Source of the DNA: Timaviella obliquedivisa GSE-PSE-MK23-08B
GTDB taxonomy: Bacteria; Cyanobacteriota; Cyanobacteriia; Elainellales; Elainellaceae
Length of the DNA: 64,000 nucleotides
Direction of reading: 5' to 3'
NCBI GenBank assembly: GCA_019358855.1
Contig: JAHHII010000006.1
Coordinates: 204,111-268,110, forward strand
Part shown: piece after piece, positions 29,563 to 38,991 of the stretch
Layout: every line of letters starts with the position of its first letter
Position numbering within the stretch: the stretch's first letter is position 1
Notes under the pieces: model-generated
Told to the model about the DNA's origin: nothing
What the model saw: only the letters and a program-made list of their open reading frames with translations
Database searches by the model: none
Made by a program: the position numbers and the translations under genes

Positions 29563-29603
29563 TGGTAAAGAAGAACTGAGCATTAGGTAAAGAACAGTTT
29601 AAG
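29563..29603 (-). promoter_or_regulatory. Pho box (PhoB/SphR-type binding site) upstream of pstS
   Basis: Reading the minus strand, octamers CTTAAACT, CTTTACCT, GCTCAGTT and CTTTACCA follow each other with exact 3-base spacers (11-base period). Three of the four resemble the cyanobacterial Pho box unit CTTAACCT. The position in front of pstS and the exact period support phosphate-starvation control. Confidence 0.75.
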
Positions 29604-29690
29604 TTTACAGAAAATTTATTACTAAGGGACTCAGCGCTATGCTGTAAATATACCGACAACTAGAGTTTCTACGAGGCTTGAACTCACGAT

Positions 29691-30095
29691 ATGTATGATG
29701 TGATATATGACGGAAGCTGTAACTTGTGTGTCAATTTGGTCAAAGCCCTGGAACAACTCGATCGCGGTGAGCAGTTTCAATATGCCCCTATGCAAGATCA
29801 AAGAGTTCTAGAGCAATACGGCATCACGCCAAGCGACTGTGAAATGGGAATGCTGCTCATTCATCGCGAGAACCCAACGCAGCGCTGGCAGGGAAGTGAT
29901 GCGGCTGAAGAAATTGGTCATCTGTTGCCGGGGGCTCAAGGGATTGTGGCGGCTTATCGGGCCATACCTGGGGTGAAATGGATGGGCGATCGCTTCTATG
30001 AGCAGATCCGCGATCATCGCTATCCCCTTTTTGGTAAACGAGAAACCCTCTATCAATCTAGCTATCCCGCTTGCGATACTGGAACTTGTTCTTAA
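29691..30095 (+). CDS. Thiol-disulfide oxidoreductase DCC family protein (DUF393)
   Basis: 134 residues with the family signature YDGSCNLC near the N-terminus (Cys10 and Cys13, a CxxC redox pair) and the downstream segment SDAAEEIGHLLPG. DUF393 proteins are predicted thioredoxin-like redox proteins of unclear substrate. The start MYDVIYDG leaves the first strand intact. It diverges from pstS and precedes psbI on the same strand by 133 bases. Confidence 0.88.
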   Translation: MYDVIYDGSCNLCVNLVKALEQLDRGEQFQYAPMQDQRVLEQYGITPSDCEMGMLLIHRENPTQRWQGSDAAEEIGHLLPGAQGIVAAYRAIPGVKWMGDRFYEQIRDHRYPLFGKRETLYQSSYPACDTGTCS

Positions 30096-30228
30096 AAATT
30101 GCTTCTATAAAAGTAGCCCCTACTTCTATAAAAATACCCTTTAGAGATTGATTCAGTAAAAGGGTGCAACGTTTCGATAATATAAGAAGGATTATTTTTT
30201 AGAACACCCCGCTGGCGGAGGCTCGCTC

Positions 30229-30345
30229 ATGCTGACCCTTAAAATTGTTGTTTATATCGTTGTCGGTATCTTTATCTCGCTCTTTGTATTCGGCTTTCTC
30301 TCTAACGATCCCTCTCGTAACCCTAACCGTCGGGATATGGAATAG
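30229..30345 (+). CDS. psbI: Photosystem II reaction center protein I
   Basis: 38 residues. It begins [12 protein letters not shown], has one transmembrane helix (about residues 4-24), and ends with the conserved stromal tail [18 protein letters not shown]. Length and sequence match PsbI, a small subunit next to D1 and CP43 that stabilises PSII assembly. A GGAGG ribosome site sits nine bases before the ATG. Too short for most gene finders, so easily missed. It is independent evidence that the organism is an oxygenic phototroph. Confidence 0.96.
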   Translation: MLTLKIVVYIVVGIFISLFVFGFLSNDPSRNPNRRDME

Positions 30346-30494
30346 GCTCTTTAGAAACCGGATGTAGGCTTGGGGTGTAGTGTTTTTACTCAAGGAAAGA
30401 ATTCCTATTCCCCTTTCCCCGTCCCTCAGACCCAAATTGCTGAGGATGCCTAGAATCCTGCAATTGGGCTGCTTGCTATGTTCGCCTAAAGATT

Positions 30495-32951
30495 ATGCCT
30501 TACCCGGTTTTACCGCCCCCTCCCCCTCCTATTATCCAACCTCAATCACAACGGGAATCTGTTCCCTTTGTCCAGGTTGATAACGCTTATTTCTCAGCAC
30601 CTACAGCGCCAGAGTTCAGTTCTACAGTCCAATTGCGCCAACCCCTAGAGGTTGGAGTGAGTCACAATAACGTCAAACCTGAGAGTTCTCAGACCCTTCG
30701 TATTCAGGTTCCTGTTTCAAACGAAAGCTTAACTGAGACAACTGAAGTATCTCAGGACATTGTGCCAACACCTGCGCCATCGCTTCCTTTGCCAAGCGAG
30801 GCACTACCGTTACCGACTCAAGTGCCGCCACAAGCCCCGACTACGCCCGACGAGACTGTACCCACTCCTACTCAGCTAGATGAAACTTTGCCTAGTAGAG
30901 TTCTACCAGAGGGTGTTTTACCGAGCGAAGTTCTACCAGATGAAGCTTTGCCAGATGACGCATTACCAGAAAATGTATCACCCGATCGCGTGATACCCAA
31001 TAACATTGAGCAGCAGCTTCCTTCAGAAATTCCCCGATCGCCCTTACCCAGTAATACGCCAGCAACTCCAGTTCCCAGGCTACCGCTTCCTATTCAGCCT
31101 GTGCCAGGGGCAGAAAACGTGATTGAGCTTAATGCCGATCGCCAAATTTATGACGAGCGTGACCAGGTTTACCGCGCTCAAGGTAATGCAGTGCTGCGTT
31201 TTCGGGGAGCAATACTCAGTGCCGATCGCATTCAGGTCAACGTGCCTAACCGCATTGTGGTAGCAGAAGGGAATGCAGTCCTAACTCGCGGACAGCAGGT
31301 GATTAAGGGCGATCGCCTGGAATATAACTTGGTACAGGGCGAAGGCACATTCCTGGGAGCAAGCGGCGAGTTAGATTTGGGGGCGGCTGAATCGGATTTT
31401 TCTTCAGCCCTGCCAACCGATGATGCAGCCCAACGAGTTGCGACCCAAACGACGGGCAATCGCGTGACGGCGGCACAGCCCGTACAGGTCACGGGTGCGA
31501 ATCCAGGCATCATGTTTGGGTTAACAGCGGGTAACAATCGCAACAATACTCCGACAGGAACAACGGGTGAAGTACGACGACTGCGCTTTGAAGCAGAACA
31601 AATTGACTTTACGGCTGAAGGTTGGCAAGCCACTAATGTCCGCATTACTAACGATCCCTTTTCGCCGCCAGAGCTAGAGTTGCGATCGAGCCGTGTGACT
31701 TTTACTCGCCTATCGCCGACCCGCAGCGAAATTCGGGCGCGTCGTCCGGTTGCAGTGTTTGATCAAGGGCTAAGGCTACCTTTGCTACGCGATCGCATTG
31801 TATTAGACAGCAGCGAGCGCGAACCTGGCTTATTGCAATTTGGCTTTGATCAAGACGATCGCGGCGGTTTTTTTATTGAGCGCACCTTTCAGGTGATCGC
31901 CAGCCCTCTGGTCAATTTCAGCATCACGCCGCAAGCATTATTACAACGCAGTTACGACCAGGGCAATTTTTTTGAGCCATCCTCTTTTGGCTTAACCTCT
32001 CGCCTCAATGCCACCTTAGGTCGCAATACCTCAATTGTGGGAAACGCAGTTTTTACCAGCCTGGATCTTGATGATATAGAGAATTCTTTACGGGCAAGCT
32101 TACGGGCACGCCAAAGAATTGGGGATCATACCCTGGCACTGGAGTATACCTACCGCGATCGCCTTTTTAACGGCTCTCTAGGTTTCCAGAACGTTCAGAG
32201 CAGCGTTGGATTTGTCATCACTTCCCCCATTTATACGCTTGGCAACACAGGCATTAACCTCAGCTATCAAGGAGGGGTGCAGTACATTAACGCCAATACC
32301 GATCGCCCTGAGCTTTTGGCAATATCCCGCGAAAACGATCGTGCTGACCTGACTCGCTACCAAGCCAGCGCCTCGCTCAACCGTCCCTTTACTCTCTGGC
32401 AAGGCACCGCTCTTCCCTCCACTCCCACCGAAGGGTTGCGTTACAGCCCTGTGCCCATCACGCCTTATTTGGCGATCGCCCCTGGGATTACAGGCGTATT
32501 CAGCGGCTACAGCAATAATGAAACGCAGTCGAGCTTGACAGGATCAATTGGATTATATGGACAATTTGGTCATTTTTCTAAGCCGATTTTTGACTACACA
32601 GCGTTCAATATTTCATACTCCAACCGACTACTGAGTGGAGAATCTCCCTTTCTGTTCGATCGCATTGTCGATGAACGAGTTCTTTCGGCAGGCATCACCC
32701 AACAGATTTACGGCCCCTTTCGCGTCGGCATTCAAACAGCACTCAACCTAGACACAGGACGACAAATTGATACAACTTACTCGCTAGAATATAAGCGTCG
32801 CGCCTATTCTTTATCCTTCAGCTTTAGCCCCGTGCGAGAAGCGGCAGCCGTATCGCTGCAAATTAGCGACTTTAACTGGACAGGCGACCCAGGTCGGTTT
32901 TCGGGGTTGGGGGCAGATACTGTGGATGGCGGAGTTAGGACAAGAAATTGA
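30495..32951 (+). CDS. DUF3769 / LptD-like outer-membrane protein
   Basis: 818 residues. The N-terminal 200 residues are Pro-rich and low complexity, with repeated LPxxALPxx units. An OstA/LptA-like beta domain follows (IELNADRQIYDERDQVYRAQ, then AVLRFRGAILSADRIQVN). The rest is rich in alternating beta strands, as in a barrel. Cyanobacterial DUF3769 proteins are the LptD counterparts that insert lipopolysaccharide into the outer membrane. Oddly, no hydrophobic signal peptide is visible after the chosen ATG, and an in-frame stop lies about 50 bases upstream. Confidence 0.85.
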   Translation: MPYPVLPPPPPPIIQPQSQRESVPFVQVDNAYFSAPTAPEFSSTVQLRQPLEVGVSHNNVKPESSQTLRIQVPVSNESLTETTEVSQDIVPTPAPSLPLPSEALPLPTQVPPQAPTTPDETVPTPTQLDETLPSRVLPEGVLPSEVLPDEALPDDALPENVSPDRVIPNNIEQQLPSEIPRSPLPSNTPATPVPRLPLPIQPVPGAENVIELNADRQIYDERDQVYRAQGNAVLRFRGAILSADRIQVNVPNRIVVAEGNAVLTRGQQVIKGDRLEYNLVQGEGTFLGASGELDLGAAESDFSSALPTDDAAQRVATQTTGNRVTAAQPVQVTGANPGIMFGLTAGNNRNNTPTGTTGEVRRLRFEAEQIDFTAEGWQATNVRITNDPFSPPELELRSSRVTFTRLSPTRSEIRARRPVAVFDQGLRLPLLRDRIVLDSSEREPGLLQFGFDQDDRGGFFIERTFQVIASPLVNFSITPQALLQRSYDQGNFFEPSSFGLTSRLNATLGRNTSIVGNAVFTSLDLDDIENSLRASLRARQRIGDHTLALEYTYRDRLFNGSLGFQNVQSSVGFVITSPIYTLGNTGINLSYQGGVQYINANTDRPELLAISRENDRADLTRYQASASLNRPFTLWQGTALPSTPTEGLRYSPVPITPYLAIAPGITGVFSGYSNNETQSSLTGSIGLYGQFGHFSKPIFDYTAFNISYSNRLLSGESPFLFDRIVDERVLSAGITQQIYGPFRVGIQTALNLDTGRQIDTTYSLEYKRRAYSLSFSFSPVREAAAVSLQISDFNWTGDPGRFSGLGADTVDGGVRTRN

Positions 32952-32966
32952 TGGCAGCCTGATCCC

Positions 32967-33641
32967 TTATTCCGATCGCTTGCCAGCAATTGCCACTGCG
33001 CTTACGCCCCAGACCGAAATTTGTTGCCGTCGTAGCACCTGTGCCGCCGATCGGACTGTTGCCCCTGTCGTGTAGATATCATCTACCAGCAGTACTGTCC
33101 CAGTCGGGCGCTGCCGCAAAAAGTCCTTTCCTAGGGCAAAGGCTCCTGCTAAGTTTTGCTCCCGTGCTTGGGGCGATAGCTTAAACTGCGCTTCTGTGGC
33201 TTGAATCCGAGCGAGTCCATGGCGTTTCAGCGGCAAACCTGCGGCTTCACAAAAAGATTGGGCAATCAGTTCGGCTTGGTTAAAACCCCGTTGCGCAATT
33301 TTGTCAGGATGCATTGGGATAGGAACGACAATCACAGAATTTTTGATGGGAAATTTAGCATTAAGCCACGCTTGACCCAGCCACTGACCCAAAGGACGAG
33401 CTAACTCAGGATGATTTTCATATTTAAGGGAGGCGATCGCCCGTTTAAGCACCCCGCCATATTCGCCCCAAGCTATGATCGGCAAAGAACTTTGCTGATA
33501 CGGCTGGATTAATCGACATTGCTGCAACTGCCGCTCACAGGTAGAGCAAATCACTCTAGGCGCAGATCGGTTACAGAGTGGACACTGAGACTCTAAAAAG
33601 ATATCTAGCCAGCTTCTGAGACCTTTAGCCCAACCGTCCAT
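32967..33641 (-). CDS. ComF family protein (phosphoribosyltransferase-like)
   Basis: 224 residues. An N-terminal four-cysteine zinc site (Cys20, Cys23, Cys32, Cys35) precedes a type I phosphoribosyltransferase fold with the PRPP loop VLLVDDIYTTGATV. ComF-family proteins act in DNA uptake in naturally competent bacteria, though the exact activity is unknown. It converges with the LptD-like gene with a 15-base gap. Confidence 0.9.
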   Translation of the reverse strand: MDGWAKGLRSWLDIFLESQCPLCNRSAPRVICSTCERQLQQCRLIQPYQQSSLPIIAWGEYGGVLKRAIASLKYENHPELARPLGQWLGQAWLNAKFPIKNSVIVVPIPMHPDKIAQRGFNQAELIAQSFCEAAGLPLKRHGLARIQATEAQFKLSPQAREQNLAGAFALGKDFLRQRPTGTVLLVDDIYTTGATVRSAAQVLRRQQISVWGVSAVAIAGKRSE

Positions 33642-33943
33642 AATGGCTCATCCAATTAAGATATACTCAACGTTCAGCGCTGAGAATTTGTAGGGCTGTA
33701 TTTGTAGGAGTGTGAATTGTAAGACTATGAATTCCAATATTCACGACCTCAGCATTAACTCTGGTAATAAAACTGCACAGAAGGCGAAAGAAGGTCGCTA
33801 GAATGGCTGTAACAAATCTATAGTTCCACTTTTCTAAGTGGGACTTAACATGATTGTTATCCTAGGTCTAACTCAAGTAACGTCAAGCTACAAACTGTAA
33901 ACCTACACTTTACTCACAGAGCAAAAAACATCAGAAATACCCT
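33642..33943 (+). promoter_or_regulatory. Leader region of infC
   Basis: About 300 bases without an ORF. A 9-bp hairpin (GTTCCACTT/AAGTGGGAC, one G-U pair, four-base loop) lies at 33823-33844, about 100 bases before infC. It could be a leader element of infC or a terminator remnant; no T run follows. Confidence 0.35.
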
Positions 33944-34471
33944 ATGGCTTTGATCAAGCAAAATCGCGATTTACCAACCATCAACGAACGGATTCGATTT
34001 CCAAAAATTAGGGTCATTGATACAGACGGTGGGCAACTTGGCATCCTAACGCCACGGGATGCCCTGCGCATGGCAGAAGAAAAAGAACTAGATCTTGTTT
34101 TAGTAAGCGATAAGGCTGACCCGCCCGTCTGCCGTATTATGGACTACGGTAAGTTCAAGTTTGAGCAAGAGAAAAAGGCACGCGAAGCCCGCAAGAAGCA
34201 GCATACTTCCGATGTTAAGGAAGTGAAAATGCGATACAAAATCGAAGACCACGATTACAACGTTCGCGTGACCCAGGCTGAAAGGTTTCTAAAGTCAGGT
34301 GATAAGGTCAAAGCAACGATCATGTTCCGTGGACGAGAAATTCAGCACAGCGACCTTGCTGAAACGCTGCTGAAGCGGATGGCAACGGATCTTCAAGAGT
34401 TCGCTGAAGTCCAGCAGGCTCCTAAGCGGGAAGGACGAAACATGATGATGATGCTTTCTCCTAAAAAGTAA
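33944..34471 (+). CDS. infC: Translation initiation factor IF-3
   Basis: 175 residues. The N-terminal domain contains [23 protein letters not shown], the linker and C-domain contain the signature [20 protein letters not shown], and the end is [14 protein letters not shown]. All are diagnostic of IF-3, which binds the 30S subunit and proof-reads the initiator tRNA. The start is ATG. It converges with a glycosyltransferase gene with only six bases between the stops; an inverted repeat CTTCTAAG/CTTAGAAG covers that junction. Confidence 0.96.
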   Translation: MALIKQNRDLPTINERIRFPKIRVIDTDGGQLGILTPRDALRMAEEKELDLVLVSDKADPPVCRIMDYGKFKFEQEKKAREARKKQHTSDVKEVKMRYKIEDHDYNVRVTQAERFLKSGDKVKATIMFRGREIQHSDLAETLLKRMATDLQEFAEVQQAPKREGRNMMMMLSPKK

Positions 34472-34477
34472 GTTCTT

Positions 34478-35431
34478 CTAAGCTTTGATATGTCTTAGAA
34501 GATGAAAGGCTTGCTGACGGAAGCCTAAGGGCAGCAAAGATAGTCCAAGCCCCGCTAAGTGTTTAGTGGGGCTTGATGTTTTGCCTGCCCGCACTAAAGT
34601 TCGCCCAGTTTGGGTTTCTCCCGTTTCAATCAACCGCAACCCCAGCAGCAACTGGGTTTCAGCAAGGCGCTTTTGACGCACCTTTTCCAGATCCTGCTCT
34701 TCAAAGCGGAAGTTTTCTAGATAGCAAATTTTGTCTGTGAGATAGGGAATAGCGCGATCGATGCCTTGTTGTTCAGCGTGGAACCGATACTCCATCAGGC
34801 GATCGCCCCAGTAAAACGCCTGCTTTCCTGCCAGTGCCAGGCGCACTAACAAATCATTATCTTCGCAGTTTTGAATGTTGGGGCGCATGTAACCCACATC
34901 TAACAAGGCTTGCCGCCGAAATAAGGTTGCGCCGATCTGTAGGCATTGTTGGACAAACACCACTTTTAATAGACTTTTGATTCTGCCGTTGGGTAGCTCA
35001 GTGCGTCCCCATTTTTTAGAATTGGCATCTGTCATTTGCAAATCCCGATCGCCCTCACTATTAATCACCCAATGATCGGTGCTGACAAAATCAATTGGAG
35101 GATTGTCATCCAAAATTGCGGCAGTCTGAGCCAGAAACTGAGGGGTAAGGCGATCGTCATCATCAAACTTGATGAAGTACTCTCCGGTTGCAGCTTCAAA
35201 CCCCGATCGCATGTTGTTGCTCTTACCAATGTTTTGCAGATGGCGAATGTAGTGAATTCTGGGATCGGCATACTGCGCCAATAGTTCTGCGGTACCATCT
35301 GTAGAACCGTCATCACAGACGATCAGTTCAAAATCTAATTCGGTTTGTTCCAGCACGCTGTCAATTGCTTGGGGCAGCAAATGAACACGGTTATACGTGG
35401 GAATACAAACGCTAATTTTGGGCACGGTCAA
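34478..35431 (-). CDS. Glycosyltransferase family 2
   Basis: 317 residues. The GT-A fold N-terminus is ISVCIPTYNRVHLLPQAIDSVLEQ, followed by VCDDGSTDGT and a metal-binding acidic cluster KFDDDDRLTP. It adds a sugar from a nucleotide-sugar donor; acceptor unknown. No transmembrane helix is visible. It stands divergent from the GT4 gene, so both may serve the same surface glycan. Confidence 0.9.
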   Translation of the reverse strand: MTVPKISVCIPTYNRVHLLPQAIDSVLEQTELDFELIVCDDGSTDGTAELLAQYADPRIHYIRHLQNIGKSNNMRSGFEAATGEYFIKFDDDDRLTPQFLAQTAAILDDNPPIDFVSTDHWVINSEGDRDLQMTDANSKKWGRTELPNGRIKSLLKVVFVQQCLQIGATLFRRQALLDVGYMRPNIQNCEDNDLLVRLALAGKQAFYWGDRLMEYRFHAEQQGIDRAIPYLTDKICYLENFRFEEQDLEKVRQKRLAETQLLLGLRLIETGETQTGRTLVRAGKTSSPTKHLAGLGLSLLPLGFRQQAFHLLRHIKA

Positions 35432-35607
35432 TACTCCACAGAGGTTAACTTAAGAGGTCAACTTGAGATGATCTCGAACTAAAAAGTCTGGGAATCTTAA
35501 GCTTGCGTTCGACGGCTCTATGGTTCCCAGAGGCTCTGTGGAGGTAACGGAATCAGGCTGTAGAATCGCAGTCCGCTCATTTCAGCTATCCGCAGCGATT
35601 TCTGTCC

Positions 35608-36819
35608 ATGAATATTTTGATGCTCTCCTCGACTTTTCCCTACCCGCCTTCCCGAGGTGGAACTCAGGTGCGGACGTTTAATCTACTTAAGTATTTAGGA
35701 CAAAATAATTGCGTGACTCTAATGACCCAGCGATCGCCTGATGTCACCGATGAGGAAATTGCAGGACTGAGCGACTGGGTAGGGGATCTCAAAGTATTTC
35801 CGCGTCGTCCAGATGGCGGAGGCGGTATTGCCGCAAAGCTTCAGCGTTTTGGGCAATTTGCCCTGAATGGTACGCCGCCCAATGTCCAGGGACTTCACCT
35901 TAAAGAAGCACAGGACTGGATTGATGCTTCAGTTGCAGCGAACAAGTTTGACGTGATTACCTGTGAACACAGCGTTAACGAGATTTTTGTGCGCCCTGAA
36001 TGGCGATCGCACCTGCGGACAGTGGTTGATATTCACAGTTCTGTCTACGGCACCTGCAAAAATCAGCTTGAAACCCAAACGTCTGAAAATGCTTGGCGCG
36101 ATCGTCTTAATCTGCCTCTGCTTAAACGCTACGAACGCCGCTACTGTACTAAGTTCTCCACCCTTGTTGTCACGACTCCCGACGATCGGCAGCAAATTCA
36201 AGAATTTTGTCCCCATGCACCCATCGCCGTCATTCCCAACGGCGTAGATTTTAGCCACTTTCCCTATCGCACTGCTGATCCTGGCGGTCATCGCCTCGTC
36301 TTTATGGGCGCAATGGATAACGTTGCTAATATTGATGCGGCAAGATTTTTCAGCTGTGAAGTTTTTCCAAACATTCGGCAGCAATACCCGGAGGCGACCT
36401 TAGAACTCGTTGGCGCTCATCCGGTGCCCGAAGTTCTGGAATTAGCCAATCATCCTGGCATCTGGGTGACGGGCAAAGTGCCTTCAATGGTGGAGTATCT
36501 CCATCAGGCGACGGTTTGCGTCGTGCCCATGCGAACGGGCTTTGGCATCAAAAATAAGACATTGGAGGCGATGGCGGCGGGAACGCCCGTGGTGGGAAGC
36601 GATCGCGGCTTAGAAGGACTGGCGGTAGATGGAAGCAGTCCCTTGCGTGCCCTAAGAGCAAACCAAATTGAGGAATACTGTGGGGCGATCGGTCGGCTAT
36701 TTGAAGAGCCTCAACTTCGGCAACACCTTTCACGAGAAGCACGAGCGCTGGTAGAACGCGAATATACTTGGGAACAAGCGGGTCAGCGGTATGAACAGGC
36801 GATCGTGGGCACCGGATAA
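35608..36819 (+). CDS. Glycosyltransferase family 4
   Basis: 403 residues, GT-B fold. The N-terminal domain starts MLSSTFPYPPSRGGTQVRTFNLLKYL. The C-terminal donor site carries KNKTLEAMAAGTPVVGSDRG, the GT4 E-x7-E region. The first half resembles sugar transferases of exopolysaccharide pathways; the acceptor is unknown. Divergent from the GT2 gene. Confidence 0.9.
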   Translation: MNILMLSSTFPYPPSRGGTQVRTFNLLKYLGQNNCVTLMTQRSPDVTDEEIAGLSDWVGDLKVFPRRPDGGGGIAAKLQRFGQFALNGTPPNVQGLHLKEAQDWIDASVAANKFDVITCEHSVNEIFVRPEWRSHLRTVVDIHSSVYGTCKNQLETQTSENAWRDRLNLPLLKRYERRYCTKFSTLVVTTPDDRQQIQEFCPHAPIAVIPNGVDFSHFPYRTADPGGHRLVFMGAMDNVANIDAARFFSCEVFPNIRQQYPEATLELVGAHPVPEVLELANHPGIWVTGKVPSMVEYLHQATVCVVPMRTGFGIKNKTLEAMAAGTPVVGSDRGLEGLAVDGSSPLRALRANQIEEYCGAIGRLFEEPQLRQHLSREARALVEREYTWEQAGQRYEQAIVGTG

Positions 36820-36881
36820 ACAACGTGTGTTTTAAGTTGAGGTTGAAATGAGTCGTGAAATTAACCCGGAAAAGTCGAGTA

Positions 36882-36932
36882 ATTCTAGAAGTATGAGAAA
36901 CAGTCGAACCATTCTAGAAGTATGAGAAACAG
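36882..36932 (+). repeat. 22-bp direct repeat creating a coupled micro-ORF
   Basis: Two exact copies of a 22-base unit (beginning ATTCTAGAAGTATG) at 36882-36903 and 36911-36932, 29 bases apart. The ATG in the first copy opens a 10-codon frame whose TGA overlaps the ATG of the next gene. Confidence 0.8.
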
Positions 36933-38934
36933 AGGATCTGCTCCTATTCCGTCCCTGCGGTCAAGTCGGCTTCAAGGTCGGGTGCTGAGTCAAGTTCCCG
37001 TTAAAGTTCCTGTTAAGGTCAAAGTGTTGGTTTCGGAGCAACCGACGCTTTCCCAACCTACCCATCCAGTGCAGATATTCGTCTCAGAGCAACTCGCTGT
37101 CCAATGTGCTCCGCCCGATCGCCCCAAAGTCAGCGTTCTGGTTACTCATCCCCAACCTTTTTGGCAACGCACACTGCGTCAACCCATGCCCCAAGCTCAT
37201 CCACAAAAAACAGGCGGTTGGAAAGTCAATCTTCTAGTGACAACACTTTTGCTCAGCGCTCTTGTCGGGGTGGGCGGCGGTGGCTTTCTAGCGGCACAGT
37301 TCATCTTTAACCCCAAGCTGAACTGGTTTCCTGGAAATCAGCCGCCTGGAGCAGAGCATTCTGCCCAAACTTTGAAGGAAATTCAGGCGGAGGCGTACAA
37401 AGCAGGAGTTTTTGTAGGAAGTCCGCTTTACATCAGCACTTATCCTGGCTTTCAAAAAGGGGCATTGGGTCAAAAGGACTTCCTGCTACCCATCTACGCT
37501 TCTTCGATGTTGGAGGCACTGACTGAGCTCCGGGTCTACCGAGAAATAAAGATAGCAGAAAAGACTGTTTTTGAGTTGAAAGATCGAATTGCGATCGAGG
37601 GCCCTAGTGAAGCAAAGGCGATCGCTCCTCTGACAGCATCGGCTCAAATGATTCAAGGCTCCGATCGTCTCTTAGCTTTAAACGAAGTCGATTTTGTTGA
37701 AGGCAAAGCTCCAGCTTTAGGCATTTGGCTCCAAATTAGTGGCGAATGGGCACGGAGTGGTAGCCAAGTTGCTTATGGACGAGTGTTGCACTATGACCCA
37801 ATTCGGGCGCGCTTTCAGACCCTCCTTACGTGGACAAGCCCCGCTGGAGAACTGCCCCGCTGGCAGCAAATTACGGGAGATGCTCGAACAGAACTTTTGG
37901 TTAATCAAACGGTGGGTTTGGAACCGCATTTCCAGGTGTATCAGATTAAAGCGCGGAAGTCGATGGCAGAGGCATTGCAACTGGTGGCGATCGCTCTGAC
38001 CCAGCCTGCCATTAAAGGGCGCACCTACGAAAACGCATTGCTGCTAGCACGAAATGGTTTGTGGGCATCGGCAAAAGAGCTTTTAGAACTTGTCAAACAG
38101 AACAACGCTTGGTCAGCCGCTGCTCAGTCTCAACTAGATCTAGTCAAACTTCATGTCCAAGCTACTAAGGCACAAGCCGACCGAACTTGGGCAAGCCCTA
38201 CCCAGCAAATCTTGGCGCTACTGATGGATGGTCGTTGGACAAAAGCCCTGAGCCAACTTAAAACTACTCACCAAAATGGTCACGACATCGTCAATTTTCT
38301 CAACACTAACGCCGATCATCTTCTACCACGGGTTGAAGCTTCTCTCTTGGTCAATCCTGGTGAAGCCGATGTTCTGCGCTGGGGCACGTTAATGAAAGCG
38401 ATTCAGACTAACAATCGTGATGCTGTCGTTTGGCTGCAAAAGCAACAAGCTCCGGCAGACATTCAGCAAATTTTGGCATTGCTCAGCTTACCGATCGACA
38501 GTACTTTCACCACCCAAAACAGAGAGCGACCGAAGCCCAGCCCCAAACTTCCAACCAAAGTAGCAGAGAAAAGCTCGAGTCCTGCTCGCCCCGTTCCTAC
38601 TCCTGCTCGCTCCGTTCCGACTGAATCACCCAGGTTGAACCCATCTCAAGACTTAGGCTCTGAGCCACCAAACTTACCTTCCCCCCAACCGATCGCTCCA
38701 TCCCCCACTGCAACTTACAGTCCTGCACATGAGTTTCAGCCCGTTATAGAGTCGCCTACAGATATCCAGATTTCGCCTGCTCTACCCGAAATTCCGAAGA
38801 AGGGAGATCAGCCTCCAGTTGAGCCGATTGACCTGAGTGAGCCGACTGACCTGAGTGAGCCGACTGACCTGAGTGAGCCGACCGAGCCAACTGAGTCGAT
38901 CAATAAAATTGATCCGAAGCAGTCAGAACTTTAA
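36922..38934 (+). CDS. Membrane-anchored protein of unknown function with C-terminal low-complexity tail
   Basis: 670 residues, no named domain recognised. A basic N-terminal cytoplasmic region (about 1-100) precedes one transmembrane helix (VNLLVTTLLLSALVGVGGGGF, near residue 105). The following 400 residues look globular (strand-rich to about 330, then helical). The last 140 are Pro/Ser/Glu-rich and end with three copies of SEPTDL. Topology suggests a periplasmic or lumenal main domain. The start ATG lies in the second copy of a direct repeat. Looks like a cyanobacterial conserved hypothetical protein. Confidence 0.8.
   Translation: MRNRGSAPIPSLRSSRLQGRVLSQVPVKVPVKVKVLVSEQPTLSQPTHPVQIFVSEQLAVQCAPPDRPKVSVLVTHPQPFWQRTLRQPMPQAHPQKTGGWKVNLLVTTLLLSALVGVGGGGFLAAQFIFNPKLNWFPGNQPPGAEHSAQTLKEIQAEAYKAGVFVGSPLYISTYPGFQKGALGQKDFLLPIYASSMLEALTELRVYREIKIAEKTVFELKDRIAIEGPSEAKAIAPLTASAQMIQGSDRLLALNEVDFVEGKAPALGIWLQISGEWARSGSQVAYGRVLHYDPIRARFQTLLTWTSPAGELPRWQQITGDARTELLVNQTVGLEPHFQVYQIKARKSMAEALQLVAIALTQPAIKGRTYENALLLARNGLWASAKELLELVKQNNAWSAAAQSQLDLVKLHVQATKAQADRTWASPTQQILALLMDGRWTKALSQLKTTHQNGHDIVNFLNTNADHLLPRVEASLLVNPGEADVLRWGTLMKAIQTNNRDAVVWLQKQQAPADIQQILALLSLPIDSTFTTQNRERPKPSPKLPTKVAEKSSSPARPVPTPARSVPTESPRLNPSQDLGSEPPNLPSPQPIAPSPTATYSPAHEFQPVIESPTDIQISPALPEIPKKGDQPPVEPIDLSEPTDLSEPTDLSEPTEPTESINKIDPKQSEL
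38821..38886 (+). repeat. 18-bp tandem repeat in the tail of the preceding gene
   Basis: Three full copies and part of a fourth of an 18-base unit GAGCCGACTGACCTGAGT encoding EPTDLS. Copies are nearly identical, so recent. Confidence 0.85.
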
Positions 38935-38991
38935 ATGCATAGAGTAAATGCATAGAGAAGAAATATCTCTGAAGTTTACTCAGGATCTAAT

